The notes beneath the pieces were generated by a model. That model was not told where the DNA came from, searched no databases, and saw only the letters and a program-made list of their open reading frames with translations. A DNA stretch of 58,230 bases from Gammaproteobacteria bacterium (lineage in GTDB: Bacteria > Pseudomonadota > Gammaproteobacteria > Pseudomonadales > Pseudohongiellaceae). The position numbers were made by a program, and so were the translations under genes. Each line of letters starts with the position of its first letter. The stretch's first letter is position 1. Below, one piece after another: positions 36,125 to 45,408 of this stretch. The stretch covers positions 1-58,230 of the forward strand of contig JAUHWU010000004.1 in the NCBI GenBank assembly GCA_030427065.1, given 5' to 3'.

Positions 36125-36973
36125 TTATCCCCACAGCGCTGCCGCATGATGGGTAATATGATCCTCAATAAACGTGGCGATAAAGAAATAGCTGTGATCG
36201 TAACCGGCCTGGTAACGCAGCGTCAGGGGGTGTTTGGCATCCTGACAGGCCTGTTGCAGTAATTCAGGCTTGAGCTGGCCACTGAGGAAATCATCATTTT
36301 GACCCTGGTCCACCAGGATATGCAGTTTTTCTTCGGCACTGGCGATCAATGCGCAGGCATCATACTGCGCCCAATCCTCTTTGTTATCACCGATATAATT
36401 CCCCAGCGCCTTTTCTCCCCAGGGGCAGTTCAGCGGAGAGCAAATGGGTGAAAATGCGGATACCGCTTTGTATTTACCGGCATTCTTCAGAGCGATAGTT
36501 AACGCGCCATGCCCACCCATGGAATGACCCATAATGGAACAATTGTCTGTGTCCAGCGGCAGGTCGCTGCCGGCCAATACCTGAGGTAATTCCTGCGTGA
36601 CGTAATCATACATATGGTAATGCTCAGACCACGGTGCCTGAGTGGCATTCACATAAAACCCCGCCCCGAGACCAAAATCATAGGCACCCTCGGGATCATC
36701 AGGTATGTTTTCGCCACGAGGACTGGTGTCCGGACAAACGATGGCAACACCGGCTTCGGCCGCATATTGCTGGGCACCGGCTTTCTGCACAAAATTATCA
36801 TCGGTACAGGTCAGCCCGGATAGCCAGTAGATAACCGGGACATTGACCGAGTCTGCCTGTGGCGGCAGATAAACAGAAAAAATCATTTCACAGTTAAGGG
36901 TGCTGGAATGGTGTTTCAGTTTTAGCTGCTTGCCGCCAAACATGGCATTGGCACTGACTTGTTCAAGACTCAT
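36125..36973 (-). CDS. fghA: S-formylglutathione hydrolase (282 aa)
   Basis: The enzyme splits S-formylglutathione into formate and glutathione, the second step of formaldehyde removal. It is an esterase-D-like alpha/beta hydrolase with its nucleophile in GHSMGGHGAL (about 148), the Asp near DQGQNDDFL (about 225) and the His in YDHSYFFI (about 259). WLSGLTCTDDNF near 50 is a further family signature. It lies downstream of adhC in the same direction, but a terminator lies between them. Confidence 0.94.
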   Translation of the reverse strand: MSLEQVSANAMFGGKQLKLKHHSSTLNCEMIFSVYLPPQADSVNVPVIYWLSGLTCTDDNFVQKAGAQQYAAEAGVAIVCPDTSPRGENIPDDPEGAYDFGLGAGFYVNATQAPWSEHYHMYDYVTQELPQVLAGSDLPLDTDNCSIMGHSMGGHGALTIALKNAGKYKAVSAFSPICSPLNCPWGEKALGNYIGDNKEDWAQYDACALIASAEEKLHILVDQGQNDDFLSGQLKPELLQQACQDAKHPLTLRYQAGYDHSYFFIATFIEDHITHHAAALWG

Positions 36974-37043
36974 GGGGTCTATCCTCTAGTTTTAAATTTT
37001 GGAAATTTCAATACCGGGTTTGTTACCCGGCACGTGATGAAAG

Positions 37044-37075
37044 AAAAAAGGGGCCAGGGCAAAAACCCTGACCCC
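37044..37075 (-). terminator. Rho-independent terminator after adhC
   Basis: On the minus strand a 10-bp stem with one mismatch (GGGGTCAGGG with CCCTGGCCCC, loop TTTTTG) is followed by six T. It begins about 40 nt after the adhC stop, so fghA transcription from the adhC promoter would depend on readthrough. A separate small hairpin (CCGGGT/ACCCGG) lies at 37014-37030. Confidence 0.8.
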
Positions 37076-37115
37076 TTATTTCGTTTAGTCTTTGTTCGAC
37101 AATATTACAAAAGCA

Positions 37116-38219
37116 TTAATATAACACGACAGAACGAATACTTTCGCCCGCATGCATAAGATCGAATGCCTTGTTGATGTCTTCCAGTGGCATGGTATGG
37201 GTAATCAGATCGTCAATATTGATCTTCTTGTCCATATACCAGTCCACGATTTTGGGAACGTCGGTACGACCGCGGGCACCACCAAAGGCCGTGCCTTTCC
37301 AGGAACGTCCGGTTACCAGCTGGAAAGGACGGGTAGAAATTTCCTGCCCGGCACCGGCTACACCGATGATATAGGATTCACCCCAGCCCTTGTGACAGCA
37401 CTCAAGAGCCTGACGCATGACATTGACGTTACCGATACACTCAAAGCTGTAATCGACACCGCCAGTCATCTGAACAATATGATCCACAACATTGTCGACA
37501 TCTTTGGGATTAATAAAGTCTGTCATGCCGAACTGCTTGCCCAGCGCCTCGCGGGCAGGGTTCAGGTCAATACCGATGATTTTGCTGGCTCCTGCCAGTT
37601 TGGCACCCTGGATAACATTCAGTCCGATACCGCCAAGACCAAACACAGCCACAGTAGTCCCGATTTCCACTTTTGCCTGGAATACCACAGCGCCTACACC
37701 GGTAGTAACACCGCAACCGATGTAGCAAATAGTTTCAAATGGGGCGTCTTCGCGAACCTTGGCCAGGGAAATTTCCGGTAAAACGGTGTAGTTTGAAAAA
37801 GTAGAACAGCCCATGTAATGCAGTATGGGTTTCCCATCCAGGGAAAAACGGCTGGTTCCATCGGGCATCAGGCCCTGGCCCTGTGTGGCGCGAACGGCCT
37901 GACACAGGTTGGTTTTCGGATGCAGGCAATACTCACATTCACGGCATTCAGCGGTATACAGAGGAATCACATGGTCGCCAGGTTTCAGGGATTTAACCCC
38001 GGGGCCGACTTCAACCACAACACCGGCGCCTTCATGACCAAGGATTGCTGGAAACGCACCTTCAGGGTCATCGCCACTGAGGGTAAAGGCATCGGTATGG
38101 CAGACACCCGTGGCTTTGAGTTCTACCAGAACCTCTCCTGCTTTCGGTCCTTCGAGATCGACTTCACAAATTTCCAGTGGTTTTCCTGCTCCAAAGGCAA
38201 CAGCAGCTCTTGTTTTCAT
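37116..38219 (-). CDS. adhC: S-(hydroxymethyl)glutathione dehydrogenase, class III ADH (367 aa)
   Basis: The enzyme oxidises the formaldehyde-glutathione adduct with NAD. The catalytic zinc ligands are in [12 protein letters not shown] and GHEGAG, and the structural zinc cysteines are in [15 protein letters not shown] (about 93-107). The Rossmann motif is [14 protein letters not shown] (about 194), with the NAD-selective Asp in IGIDLN. The length is typical of FrmA/AdhC. Together with fghA it forms the formaldehyde detoxification route. It is divergent from the ferredoxin reductase gene. Confidence 0.95.
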   Translation of the reverse strand: MKTRAAVAFGAGKPLEICEVDLEGPKAGEVLVELKATGVCHTDAFTLSGDDPEGAFPAILGHEGAGVVVEVGPGVKSLKPGDHVIPLYTAECRECEYCLHPKTNLCQAVRATQGQGLMPDGTSRFSLDGKPILHYMGCSTFSNYTVLPEISLAKVREDAPFETICYIGCGVTTGVGAVVFQAKVEIGTTVAVFGLGGIGLNVIQGAKLAGASKIIGIDLNPAREALGKQFGMTDFINPKDVDNVVDHIVQMTGGVDYSFECIGNVNVMRQALECCHKGWGESYIIGVAGAGQEISTRPFQLVTGRSWKGTAFGGARGRTDVPKIVDWYMDKKINIDDLITHTMPLEDINKAFDLMHAGESIRSVVLY

Positions 38220-38398
38220 GGGACTTATCCTTTTCTGTATTTCTAATTATTCATCAGGTTAATTGATCCTGATTCTTGGTATTAATTTGGGTTAAACTGG
38301 GAAATCAAATATATCCGGTTGCAGGCTGGATGTGTAGCCTCCAGAGGCATTTTGACCCGTCAATAGCGTGCAAATAGAGAGGAAATTAATAAAAAATC

Positions 38399-39625
38399 AT
38401 GACTGAGGCATGTTGCATTGTTGTGGGGGCCAGTCACGCTGGCGGCCAGCTTGCTGTGAGCTTGCGTCAGCAGGGCTGGGAAGGTCGCATTCTGATAATC
38501 GGTGATGAGCCTTTTTTACCCTACAACCGACCGCCGCTGTCCAAAACATTCCTTTCCGGAGAAAAGCATATTGAAGACCTGCTGATCAGGCCGGAAGCTC
38601 AATACGAAAAAGTAGGCATTGAATTTCTGCTTGGCCAGCGCGTCAAGTCAATTGATCGAAATAACAAAACTGTCACCTTAAACAAGGGCGAAACATTCGC
38701 TTATGACAAGCTGGCGCTGACAACAGGGGCAAGGGTGCGGCCTTTGGCTATTGCCGGATCTGAATTAAAAGGTGTGCTGTACCTGCGTGATATCAGTGAC
38801 GTGGAACATATCAGGCAGTTTATCGGCAAGGGGAAAAAGGCTGTTATTGTGGGCGGCGGCTATATTGGTCTTGAAACCGCCGCCATGCTGAGAAAACTGG
38901 GCTTGCAGGTTACCGTACTGGAAGCTGCGGAACGTATTTTGAATCGGGTCACTGCCCCGCAGGTATCAGAATTTTATACCCGGGTACACCGGGAGGAAGG
39001 CGTCCAACTTGAAACCGGAGTTGAAATTCAGGGCTTTGTCGGACAAGACCGGGTCGAAGGGGTGCAGTGTGGCGATGGCACTGTCTATCCGGCAGATCTG
39101 GTGATCATTGGTATTGGCGTCATCCCCAATACTGAGCTGGCGCAGGCGGCCGGACTGGAAGTTGAAAATGGCATAAAAGTGAATGAATTTTGCCAGACCA
39201 GCGATCCCGACATTACCGCAGCCGGGGATTGCACGAATCATTTTAATGGCTTTTACCAACGCAATCTGCGCCTGGAGAGCGTGCAAAATGCCATGGAACA
39301 GGCCAGGGTTGCGGCGGCGACTTTATGTGACAAACCAATTGAGTATAATGCCCTGCCGTGGTTCTGGTCAGATCAGTATGACATCAAGCTGCAGATTGCC
39401 GGTCTTTCGTCAGGTTATGATGAGCTGGTAATCAGGGGAGACCAAAATGGCAGCAGGAAATTCAGTGCTTTTTATTTGAGCAAGGGCAGGGTCATTGCCG
39501 TAGATGCCATTAACAACCCTCAGGATTTCATGTTTGGCAAACAAATCATCACGCGAAAACTGCTGGTCGATAAAGCCGGCCTGAGTGATCCGGAGATTTC
39601 ATTAAAAGATTTCCTGAAAAAATAA
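38399..39625 (+). CDS. NAD(P)H:ferredoxin reductase, putidaredoxin/rhodocoxin reductase type (408 aa)
   Basis: This FAD flavoprotein passes electrons from NAD(P)H to a small ferredoxin. The FAD-binding motif is VVGASHAGGQLAVSLRQ at the N-terminus, the NAD(P)H motif is VGGGYIGLETAAMLRKLG (about 150), and the second FAD contact is AAGDCTNHF (about 275). A C-terminal interface domain includes PWFWSDQYDIKLQIAGL, typical of class I cytochrome P450 or dioxygenase reductases. The ferredoxin gene follows after 98 nt. No P450 or oxygenase is in the window. Confidence 0.9.
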   Translation: MTEACCIVVGASHAGGQLAVSLRQQGWEGRILIIGDEPFLPYNRPPLSKTFLSGEKHIEDLLIRPEAQYEKVGIEFLLGQRVKSIDRNNKTVTLNKGETFAYDKLALTTGARVRPLAIAGSELKGVLYLRDISDVEHIRQFIGKGKKAVIVGGGYIGLETAAMLRKLGLQVTVLEAAERILNRVTAPQVSEFYTRVHREEGVQLETGVEIQGFVGQDRVEGVQCGDGTVYPADLVIIGIGVIPNTELAQAAGLEVENGIKVNEFCQTSDPDITAAGDCTNHFNGFYQRNLRLESVQNAMEQARVAAATLCDKPIEYNALPWFWSDQYDIKLQIAGLSSGYDELVIRGDQNGSRKFSAFYLSKGRVIAVDAINNPQDFMFGKQIITRKLLVDKAGLSDPEISLKDFLKK

Positions 39626-39723
39626 TGACACTGAAGGGTTTTCAATCAACGTAATTGAACTATCTATAACGCATCTGCATTTTTGATTTTTCATTACCCA
39701 AGAGCAAAAGGAAGCAAGAACTT

Positions 39724-40044
39724 ATGCCAGTAGTAACCTATATAAGCCATGACGGCGCCATTAACGAGATAGAAGTCGCCAGCGGTACCTCGGTCATGCA
39801 GGGTGCTGTGGATAACATGATTGATGGTATTGTTGCCGAATGCGGCGGCTCCTGCAGTTGTGCCACATGCCATTGCTACATAGATGAAGCTTGGCTGGAT
39901 AAAGTGCCCCCTGCCAGTGAAATGGAAAAGGATATGCTGGAGTGTGTGCTGGAGCCTGAAGACAATAGCCGCCTCAGTTGCCAGATTACGGTGACCGATG
40001 AGCTGGACGGCCTGGTGGTTAAATTGCCCGCCTCACAATTTTAA
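39724..40044 (+). CDS. [2Fe-2S] ferredoxin, putidaredoxin type (106 aa)
   Basis: This is a small electron carrier of the adrenodoxin/putidaredoxin class. The cluster ligands are visible as C-x5-C-x2-C in [13 protein letters not shown], with the last cysteine in LSCQITV. The [16 protein letters not shown] segment is the usual loop that interacts with the P450 or reductase. It starts at ATG 39724 with AAAAGGAAG upstream. It must serve an oxygenase encoded elsewhere. Confidence 0.93.
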   Translation: MPVVTYISHDGAINEIEVASGTSVMQGAVDNMIDGIVAECGGSCSCATCHCYIDEAWLDKVPPASEMEKDMLECVLEPEDNSRLSCQITVTDELDGLVVKLPASQF

Positions 40045-40153
40045 AAATAATTTATCAGCAACGGGGAACTTTTATCGAATTGGGCGTACTAAACAGTTGT
40101 GTAAAGACAAAATCCCCTTTTTGATCGATGTACACTCTCCTTGAGAAATTTTG

Positions 40154-40182
40154 AATGCCCGTTAACAGCGGGCATTTTTTTT
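40154..40182 (+). terminator. Rho-independent terminator after the ferredoxin gene
   Basis: The 8-bp stem AATGCCCG/CGGGCATT has a 7-nt loop and is followed by a run of T to 40182. It lies 110 nt after the ferredoxin stop, leaving an unusually long 3' region with no visible gene. Confidence 0.9.
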
Positions 40183-40300
40183 CATTTAAAATCAATGAGT
40201 TATTTTAATTTTTTGAGTCTGGCGAAGCTGGCAATAGTGCTATGTAGAGCACACGGGCCTCTCAATAACGTAGACCCTTGGCGTTTATGGCAGGTGTTTA

Positions 40301-41566
40301 TTACCCAAAAATTCCTTTCAGAATATAGAAAATCAGTATTGCCAGGAAAGCCCCGGCAGGCAGGGTGATTACCCAGGAAATAAAAATCGTCCTGATTACT
40401 TTAAGGTTAATGGCCGCAATGCCTCTGGCAAACCCTACGCCCAGAACCGCGCCGACCAGCGTATGGGTGGTTGATATGGGCATCCCTGTGGCGGAAGCCA
40501 GAACCACGGTGGTGCCGGCAGCAAGCTCTGCAGCAAAACCCCGGCTTGGTGTCAGATGGGTAATCCCCTTGCCAATGGTGGCAATGACCTTATGGCCATA
40601 CATGATCAGTCCCGTGGCAATTCCGGCACCGCCCAGGAATAGAATCCATACCGGAATCGGGGCTGAAGAAGAAATCTGGCCGCCAGACATGATGACGGAG
40701 TTAACCGCTGCCAGCGGTCCAATAGCATTGGCAACGTCATTGGAACCATGGGCAAAGGCCATGCCACAAGCGGTAAAAATCATCAGCACTGCAAACACTT
40801 TTTCAACACTGGCGTAATGGAAATCCTTGTCAGCGTGTTCATCGATAATAATTTTGCGTTGCAGAGTAACGCCAATCGCGACAACTACCAGGCCAATCAA
40901 CACTGAATAGAGTGAGGATTCCATAATGCTCAGGTCCAGTCCCACATGAGACAGCCCTTTGAGGAAAGTCACCATGGACATTACAAATCCAACCATGAAC
41001 ATATAATAGGGGATGAACTTTTTGGCTCGTTTGAACGGTTCGTCGGTATCAAGAATCAGTATCTGCACCGAGCGAAATAGCATAAATGAAAGAATACCGG
41101 CACAAAGAGGCGAGGTGACCCAGCTTAATACAATGGTTCCTACCCGCCCCCAGCTTACGGCATCGACACTGATCCCAACAGCGCCAAAACCCACGATGGC
41201 GCCCACAATAGTGTGTGTAGTAGAAACGGGCCACCCATTGAGTGATGCAATGAGTAGCCAGATTCCTGCCGCCAGCAAGGAGGCAATCATTCCGTACACC
41301 AGCAATTCCGGTGTTTCGGTAAACAGCACGGGATCAATGATGCCTCGTCTGATGGTGGAGGTGACTTGACCACCCGCAAGGTAGGCACCGGCAAATTCAA
41401 ATATCGCCGCTATTATCACTGCCTGTTTAATAGTTAATGCACCGGCACCGACAGAAGTCCCCATGGCATTGGCAACGTCATTGGCGCCAACACCCCAGGC
41501 CATAAAAAAACCGAAGGCGATAGTCAGCCAAAGCAAAATCATGCCACTGTGATCAATTATTTCCAT
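40301..41566 (-). CDS. low-affinity inorganic phosphate transporter, PiT family (421 aa)
   Basis: PiT carriers import phosphate, often as metal-phosphate, with protons or sodium. The two inverted family signatures are visible: GANDVANAMGTSVGAGALT (about 27) and HGSNDVANAIGPLAAV (about 273). About ten hydrophobic segments are present. The DUF47 partner lies 30 nt upstream, the common arrangement for regulated PiT transporters. Confidence 0.93.
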   Translation of the reverse strand: MEIIDHSGMILLWLTIAFGFFMAWGVGANDVANAMGTSVGAGALTIKQAVIIAAIFEFAGAYLAGGQVTSTIRRGIIDPVLFTETPELLVYGMIASLLAAGIWLLIASLNGWPVSTTHTIVGAIVGFGAVGISVDAVSWGRVGTIVLSWVTSPLCAGILSFMLFRSVQILILDTDEPFKRAKKFIPYYMFMVGFVMSMVTFLKGLSHVGLDLSIMESSLYSVLIGLVVVAIGVTLQRKIIIDEHADKDFHYASVEKVFAVLMIFTACGMAFAHGSNDVANAIGPLAAVNSVIMSGGQISSSAPIPVWILFLGGAGIATGLIMYGHKVIATIGKGITHLTPSRGFAAELAAGTTVVLASATGMPISTTHTLVGAVLGVGFARGIAAINLKVIRTIFISWVITLPAGAFLAILIFYILKGIFG

Positions 41567-41596
41567 AATTAACTCTCTGCTTGCTCAAAAAAAACG

Positions 41597-42271
41597 CTAG
41601 CGAGCTAGCATAAGATGCAGTCGATGACCCACAGCCTGGGCACGATTGGCAACCTCACCAATCCAGTCGATTACTTTATAGAGGAACATCACCTGGACAG
41701 CATCAATATCCCCCTCCAGTGAGAATAATTGCTGCCGCACATCGCGTTCATGGGAGTCTGTAATATCTTCGAGATCATCAAGCTCAAAAATCAGGGCTTC
41801 GACTTTCTTGACTTCAAATCCCCTGAAACCGGTTTCAAGCAGCTCATCGAGCTCTTGAATGACCTGATTGGCCTTGCCACAAACCTTCATTGAGCTTTCC
41901 AGGAACTCGCTAAAAGCAGTATGCATGGGCTGTGGAACGATCATCTGACGTCCCAGCATAATGTTGGCAATATCCTTGGATTTGTTGGCGATGCGATCCT
42001 GCAGTCCGATAAGGTCGATGAGGTCGGTTCGGGACACCGGCATGAAAAGGCCATCGGGAAGTTTCAGGCGTATTTCGCGTTTCAGGTCGTCAGCGATTTC
42101 TTCCAGATTGTTGATGGTTTCCTGATGCTGTCTGGCTTCCTCCCAGTCCTCGGCAAAGACCGCCAACATGAAGTTTTCCAGTGTCTGGACACATTCCAGA
42201 ACCTTTTTCATGTGCTCTTGCATGGGAAGAAAAGGAGAGCTGGCAAACAGGGAAAATATGGGATTTGACAT
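41597..42271 (-). CDS. DUF47/TIGR00153 PhoU-like phosphate transport regulator
   Basis: This is a helical PhoU-like protein that accompanies PiT transporters. It begins MSNPIFSLFASSPFLPMQEHMKKV, quoted only as MSNPIFSLFASSPF and QEHMKKV, close to the TIGR00153 start, so I chose ATG 42271; an in-frame ATG at 42301 is also possible and would add ten residues. The body has the acidic helix motifs LEEIADDLKREIRLKLPDG and DLIGLQDRIANKSKDIANI. It probably gates or stabilises the carrier. Confidence 0.88.
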   Translation of the reverse strand: MSNPIFSLFASSPFLPMQEHMKKVLECVQTLENFMLAVFAEDWEEARQHQETINNLEEIADDLKREIRLKLPDGLFMPVSRTDLIDLIGLQDRIANKSKDIANIMLGRQMIVPQPMHTAFSEFLESSMKVCGKANQVIQELDELLETGFRGFEVKKVEALIFELDDLEDITDSHERDVRQQLFSLEGDIDAVQVMFLYKVIDWIGEVANRAQAVGHRLHLMLAR

Positions 42272-42544
42272 GGGTTTTCCGGTGTTTTTATTTGGCGCCA
42301 TTATTACCGATCAGGTAGTGAGTATCCATACACAATTGTGAAAAATCATCATCTATCTGATACAGAACAAATACCCGGCATGGGGGCTATTGATCAGGGC
42401 CGGGCAAGGGGAATTTGCACTATTTTGACGGAAATCATTTCTTTTCGGCGCTATAAATGGGAATTCTGTGATCTTGCTATCAATATTTACCTGGGCTAAT
42501 CGCTATAGTCTTCTGCAAGCTATGATTTTTCCTGGATTTGACCT

Positions 42545-42775
42545 ATGAATGCTTATTATTTCGACAAGAAGACTGCCGATAAATGCGGGCTTTCAGCGAA
42601 ACGGTCCGACAACGTCACTGTGGACTCCCAGGCTCTGCAGGAGATAATCAATATGCTGAAAAATCCGTTTCAAATGTCCTGCGATACCTGCAATGGATTG
42701 GGTTTTGTCAGAAGTGGACAGGATTGTGTGACCTGTAATGGCTCAGGCAAGGTGCTTGATAACTGTTTCAAGTAA
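42545..42775 (+). CDS. small protein with two CxxCxGxG zinc-finger motifs (76 aa)
   Basis: This short protein carries CDTCNGLG and CVTCNGSG, two CxxCxGxG repeats like half of the DnaJ zinc-binding domain, in its last 35 residues. There is no J domain. The N-terminal half is helical and polar (QALQEIINMLKNP). It could be a stand-alone zinc knuckle that binds an unfolded or partner protein. Its stop codon overlaps the 3' end of the convergent nucleotidyltransferase gene by 8 nt. Confidence 0.7.
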   Translation: MNAYYFDKKTADKCGLSAKRSDNVTVDSQALQEIINMLKNPFQMSCDTCNGLGFVRSGQDCVTCNGSGKVLDNCFK

Positions 42776-43349
42776 GCATTTCCGGCCGGTCTATATCCTT
42801 TAGAATTCCACTATCATCAGTTTCCAGTTCCACACATTGCTCCAGGTATTTTTCCAGCAGGGGCTTTGCCCCCTTGTCTCCTTGCAGTTTTCGTATCTCG
42901 GCAAAGTATTGCTTGCGAAAACCTACCGGGTTCCCCCGCTGACCTTCAAACACGGGTATGACAATATTACTTTCCGAAAGCGCATGCTGAATCTGAATGT
43001 AGGTTTGCGAGGCGATGTAAGGCATATCCCCCAAAGCGATCACTGCACCTTCCCAGGACCCAGCCCGGGCAATAGCACTGGCAAGACTGTTGGCCATGCC
43101 TGATTCTGGCGCCTCGGCCAGACAGATTTCCCACGCCTTGCTGAACTGTTCAGCAAGGGCGATATCATCTTTTCTCAGGACAAGAATTTTGCGTGTGAAA
43201 GTATCGGGAATGGTGGTCAGTGTTTTTTCAAGCAAAGACGTTTGCGGATCAAAGCTCGCCAGGCGTTTATCCGCGCCAAAGCGCCTGCTGCTGCCTGCGG
43301 CCAGCACGATGATGCCGATTGCGGTGGCGCTTATAGAGGGCGAATTCAT
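42768..43349 (-). CDS. MobA-like nucleotidyltransferase, MocA type (193 aa)
   Basis: This NTP-transferase fold protein is similar to molybdopterin cytidylyltransferase. The nucleotide-binding motif is IIVLAAGSSRRFGADKRLA (about 13-31), the family's LAAGxSxRxGxxK. GDMPYIA (about 107) supplies the metal-binding Asp. RGNPVGF near 140 matches the family. It overlaps the xdhC gene by 4 nt (ATGA), so the two are translated together. It would attach CMP to molybdopterin for a xanthine- or CO-dehydrogenase-type enzyme. Confidence 0.85.
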   Translation of the reverse strand: MNSPSISATAIGIIVLAAGSSRRFGADKRLASFDPQTSLLEKTLTTIPDTFTRKILVLRKDDIALAEQFSKAWEICLAEAPESGMANSLASAIARAGSWEGAVIALGDMPYIASQTYIQIQHALSESNIVIPVFEGQRGNPVGFRKQYFAEIRKLQGDKGAKPLLEKYLEQCVELETDDSGILKDIDRPEMLT

Positions 43350-44332
43350 CCCTTTTCGGGCTTTGGATTGCTGGTTTTCTTGCGGGCAATGGCGCGCAAG
43401 CTGGTAAGTTCGGCGAGGATGGCAATGGCTATTTCTGGTGGTGTTTTGCTGCCAATGGGCAGTCCCACCGGTGCATGCAGTTTATCTATTTCATGTTGAC
43501 TGATATCGAGTAAGGTAAGTCGCTCCCTGCGCTGGGCAGAAGTGCGCTGCGATCCCATCGCGCCAATATAGAAAGCCTGGCTGTCCTGCAGGGCTTCCAT
43601 CAAGGCCATATCGTCAATGCGGGGATCATGACACAGGGCGATAATGGCGGTCTGCTGATCCAGGGTCTTGCTGCGCAACCAGTCATCGGGCATGGCATTG
43701 ATCACGGGTACGTTGCTGATGGGCGAATTTTCCACCAGTTCCGCTCTCGGGTCGCAGACTTCAACCTGGTAATCCAGCGCCGGCGCCATATTGGCCAGAT
43801 AGTAGGCGACCTGGACAGCCCCTATCAGCAGCAATTGAAAGGAGGGGCCATAGGTGTGGTAAAGCACGCCATCTTCTATAGACAGGGATTGATAGGTTGT
43901 GGCGCTTTCCAGGGTTGTTTCGCCAGTCTCAATATTTACTGTGCGGGTAACCAGCTCGCGCGCAGAGATCTTGTCAGCAAGGCTGCGGTAAAGCGCTTTC
44001 TGAGCCGGTTCAATGGGCTCAATAACCACTTCCAGAGTACCGCCACAGGGCAAGCCCAGCCGCTGCACATCCTCCACAGTGACACCATAGGTGATTTTTT
44101 CCGGTTTGCTGGTAGCCAGCTCGCGCCTGTTAATACTTTCCCTGAGGTCGTCTTCAACACAGCCACCGGAAAGGGAGCCGCAGTAAAGACCGTCTTCATT
44201 GCAGGCCAGCAATGAACCCACGGGACGGGGAGAAGAGCCAAAGGTGTCAATAATGGTACACAGCCAGCACTGCTTGCCGGATTCCAGCCACTCACTGAGT
44301 TGTTCCACGACCTGCTGGTCAAGACTGTTCAT
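43346..44332 (-). CDS. XdhC/CoxI-family molybdenum cofactor chaperone (328 aa)
   Basis: XdhC-type proteins bind molybdenum cofactor and deliver its sulfurated form to xanthine-dehydrogenase-family enzymes. The N-terminal domain has LCTIIDTFGSSPRPVGSLLA and GSLSGGCVEDDL (conserved Cys about 58). The C-terminal Rossmann-like half has LLIGAVQVAYYLANMA and FYIGAMGSQRTSAQRRERL. No molybdoenzyme gene is adjacent. Confidence 0.9.
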   Translation of the reverse strand: MNSLDQQVVEQLSEWLESGKQCWLCTIIDTFGSSPRPVGSLLACNEDGLYCGSLSGGCVEDDLRESINRRELATSKPEKITYGVTVEDVQRLGLPCGGTLEVVIEPIEPAQKALYRSLADKISARELVTRTVNIETGETTLESATTYQSLSIEDGVLYHTYGPSFQLLLIGAVQVAYYLANMAPALDYQVEVCDPRAELVENSPISNVPVINAMPDDWLRSKTLDQQTAIIALCHDPRIDDMALMEALQDSQAFYIGAMGSQRTSAQRRERLTLLDISQHEIDKLHAPVGLPIGSKTPPEIAIAILAELTSLRAIARKKTSNPKPEKG

Positions 44333-44595
44333 ACTGCATCCTGAAAAAAAAGAAAGTTGGGAAATTAATGAGAGGGAATTATAGGGAAATCAGTAGTGCG
44401 AGGGAATCAGGGCTTTTCAAACGCGTAACCCAACCTGTTACAGCAATTTATAAAAAAGCTATTCAATTATTCCCGATAGTGCAGGGACACTGCTTTCAGC
44501 CTTTACTTGCACCGGCCATTCTGTAAACCGGGTGGCTTAAATATGACTATATTAAAAAAATTTTTTAGAACAAAGTTTTACACTTCGTGAGCGAA

Positions 44596-45408
44596 TCAAT
44601 CGAGCTCATAGCGATCAAGCAGATGCCTGACAATGCCACTGCGAACAATGTCGGTTCTCTCAAATTTATGGATGTGTACTCCGGGTAAGCCCTGTACACG
44701 TTGCACGGCATCTTCCAGGCCATTATCTCCACGAATATCGCTTTGCCTGATATCACCATTAATAACAACTTTGCAATCATCGCCGATGCGCGTAAGAAAC
44801 ATCTTCATTTGAACCGGCGTGGTATTTTGCGCTTCATCGAGAATGACGAAGGTATTGTTATTGAAAGTCTTGCCGCGCATATAAGCCAGAGGAGCGCCCA
44901 CAATACGACCATGACGCAGGCAATAATCAACGACCCCGCGACCCAGCCTCTCGTTAAGAATATCCCTGAAAGGGTCAATATAGACAGCAAATTTATCCTC
45001 GACCTCACCGGGTAAAAAGCCCAGATTCTCCCCGGCTTCGACAGCCGGGCGGGTCAGGATAATGCGCTCTATACGGCCGGATTCCAGTGCTTCAGCAGCC
45101 AGCGCTCCAGCACAGTAGGATTTGCCAGTACCGGCCGGGCCAATACCAAAAGTCAGGCAGTTGGTCTGGATGGCATTAATATATTTTTGTTGGGAACTGG
45201 TACGTGCTTCGAGTGGGGTCTTTTTGTGGTGGGGGTAGTAAGCTGTCTCAAGCTGGTTGCTGTGAGAGTTGATATCGACGATGTTTGAGTTGCTGTCTGG
45301 TTGCCGACGTTTTGATTTTGATCTGCTGCTGTCTCTGTGTCTGGAATTGTGTGTGTAGTTCTCTCCCTGGTATTTTGCTTGTCGCTTGGCACTGGATCTT
45401 TTAGCCAT
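44596..45408 (-). CDS. PhoH-family ATPase (270 aa)
   Basis: This P-loop ATPase of the PhoH group is a helicase-like family linked to RNA metabolism. The first 75 residues are a basic, Ser/Arg/Asn-rich, probably disordered segment. The core has Walker A GIGPAGTGKSYCAGAL (about 88), RPAVEAGENLGFLPG, Walker B FVILDEAQNTT (about 193) and a final sensor GDIRQSD. The core length matches the short PhoH form (phage type and bacterial) without PIN or KH domains. Confidence 0.85.
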   Translation of the reverse strand: MAKRSSAKRQAKYQGENYTHNSRHRDSSRSKSKRRQPDSNSNIVDINSHSNQLETAYYPHHKKTPLEARTSSQQKYINAIQTNCLTFGIGPAGTGKSYCAGALAAEALESGRIERIILTRPAVEAGENLGFLPGEVEDKFAVYIDPFRDILNERLGRGVVDYCLRHGRIVGAPLAYMRGKTFNNNTFVILDEAQNTTPVQMKMFLTRIGDDCKVVINGDIRQSDIRGDNGLEDAVQRVQGLPGVHIHKFERTDIVRSGIVRHLLDRYELD

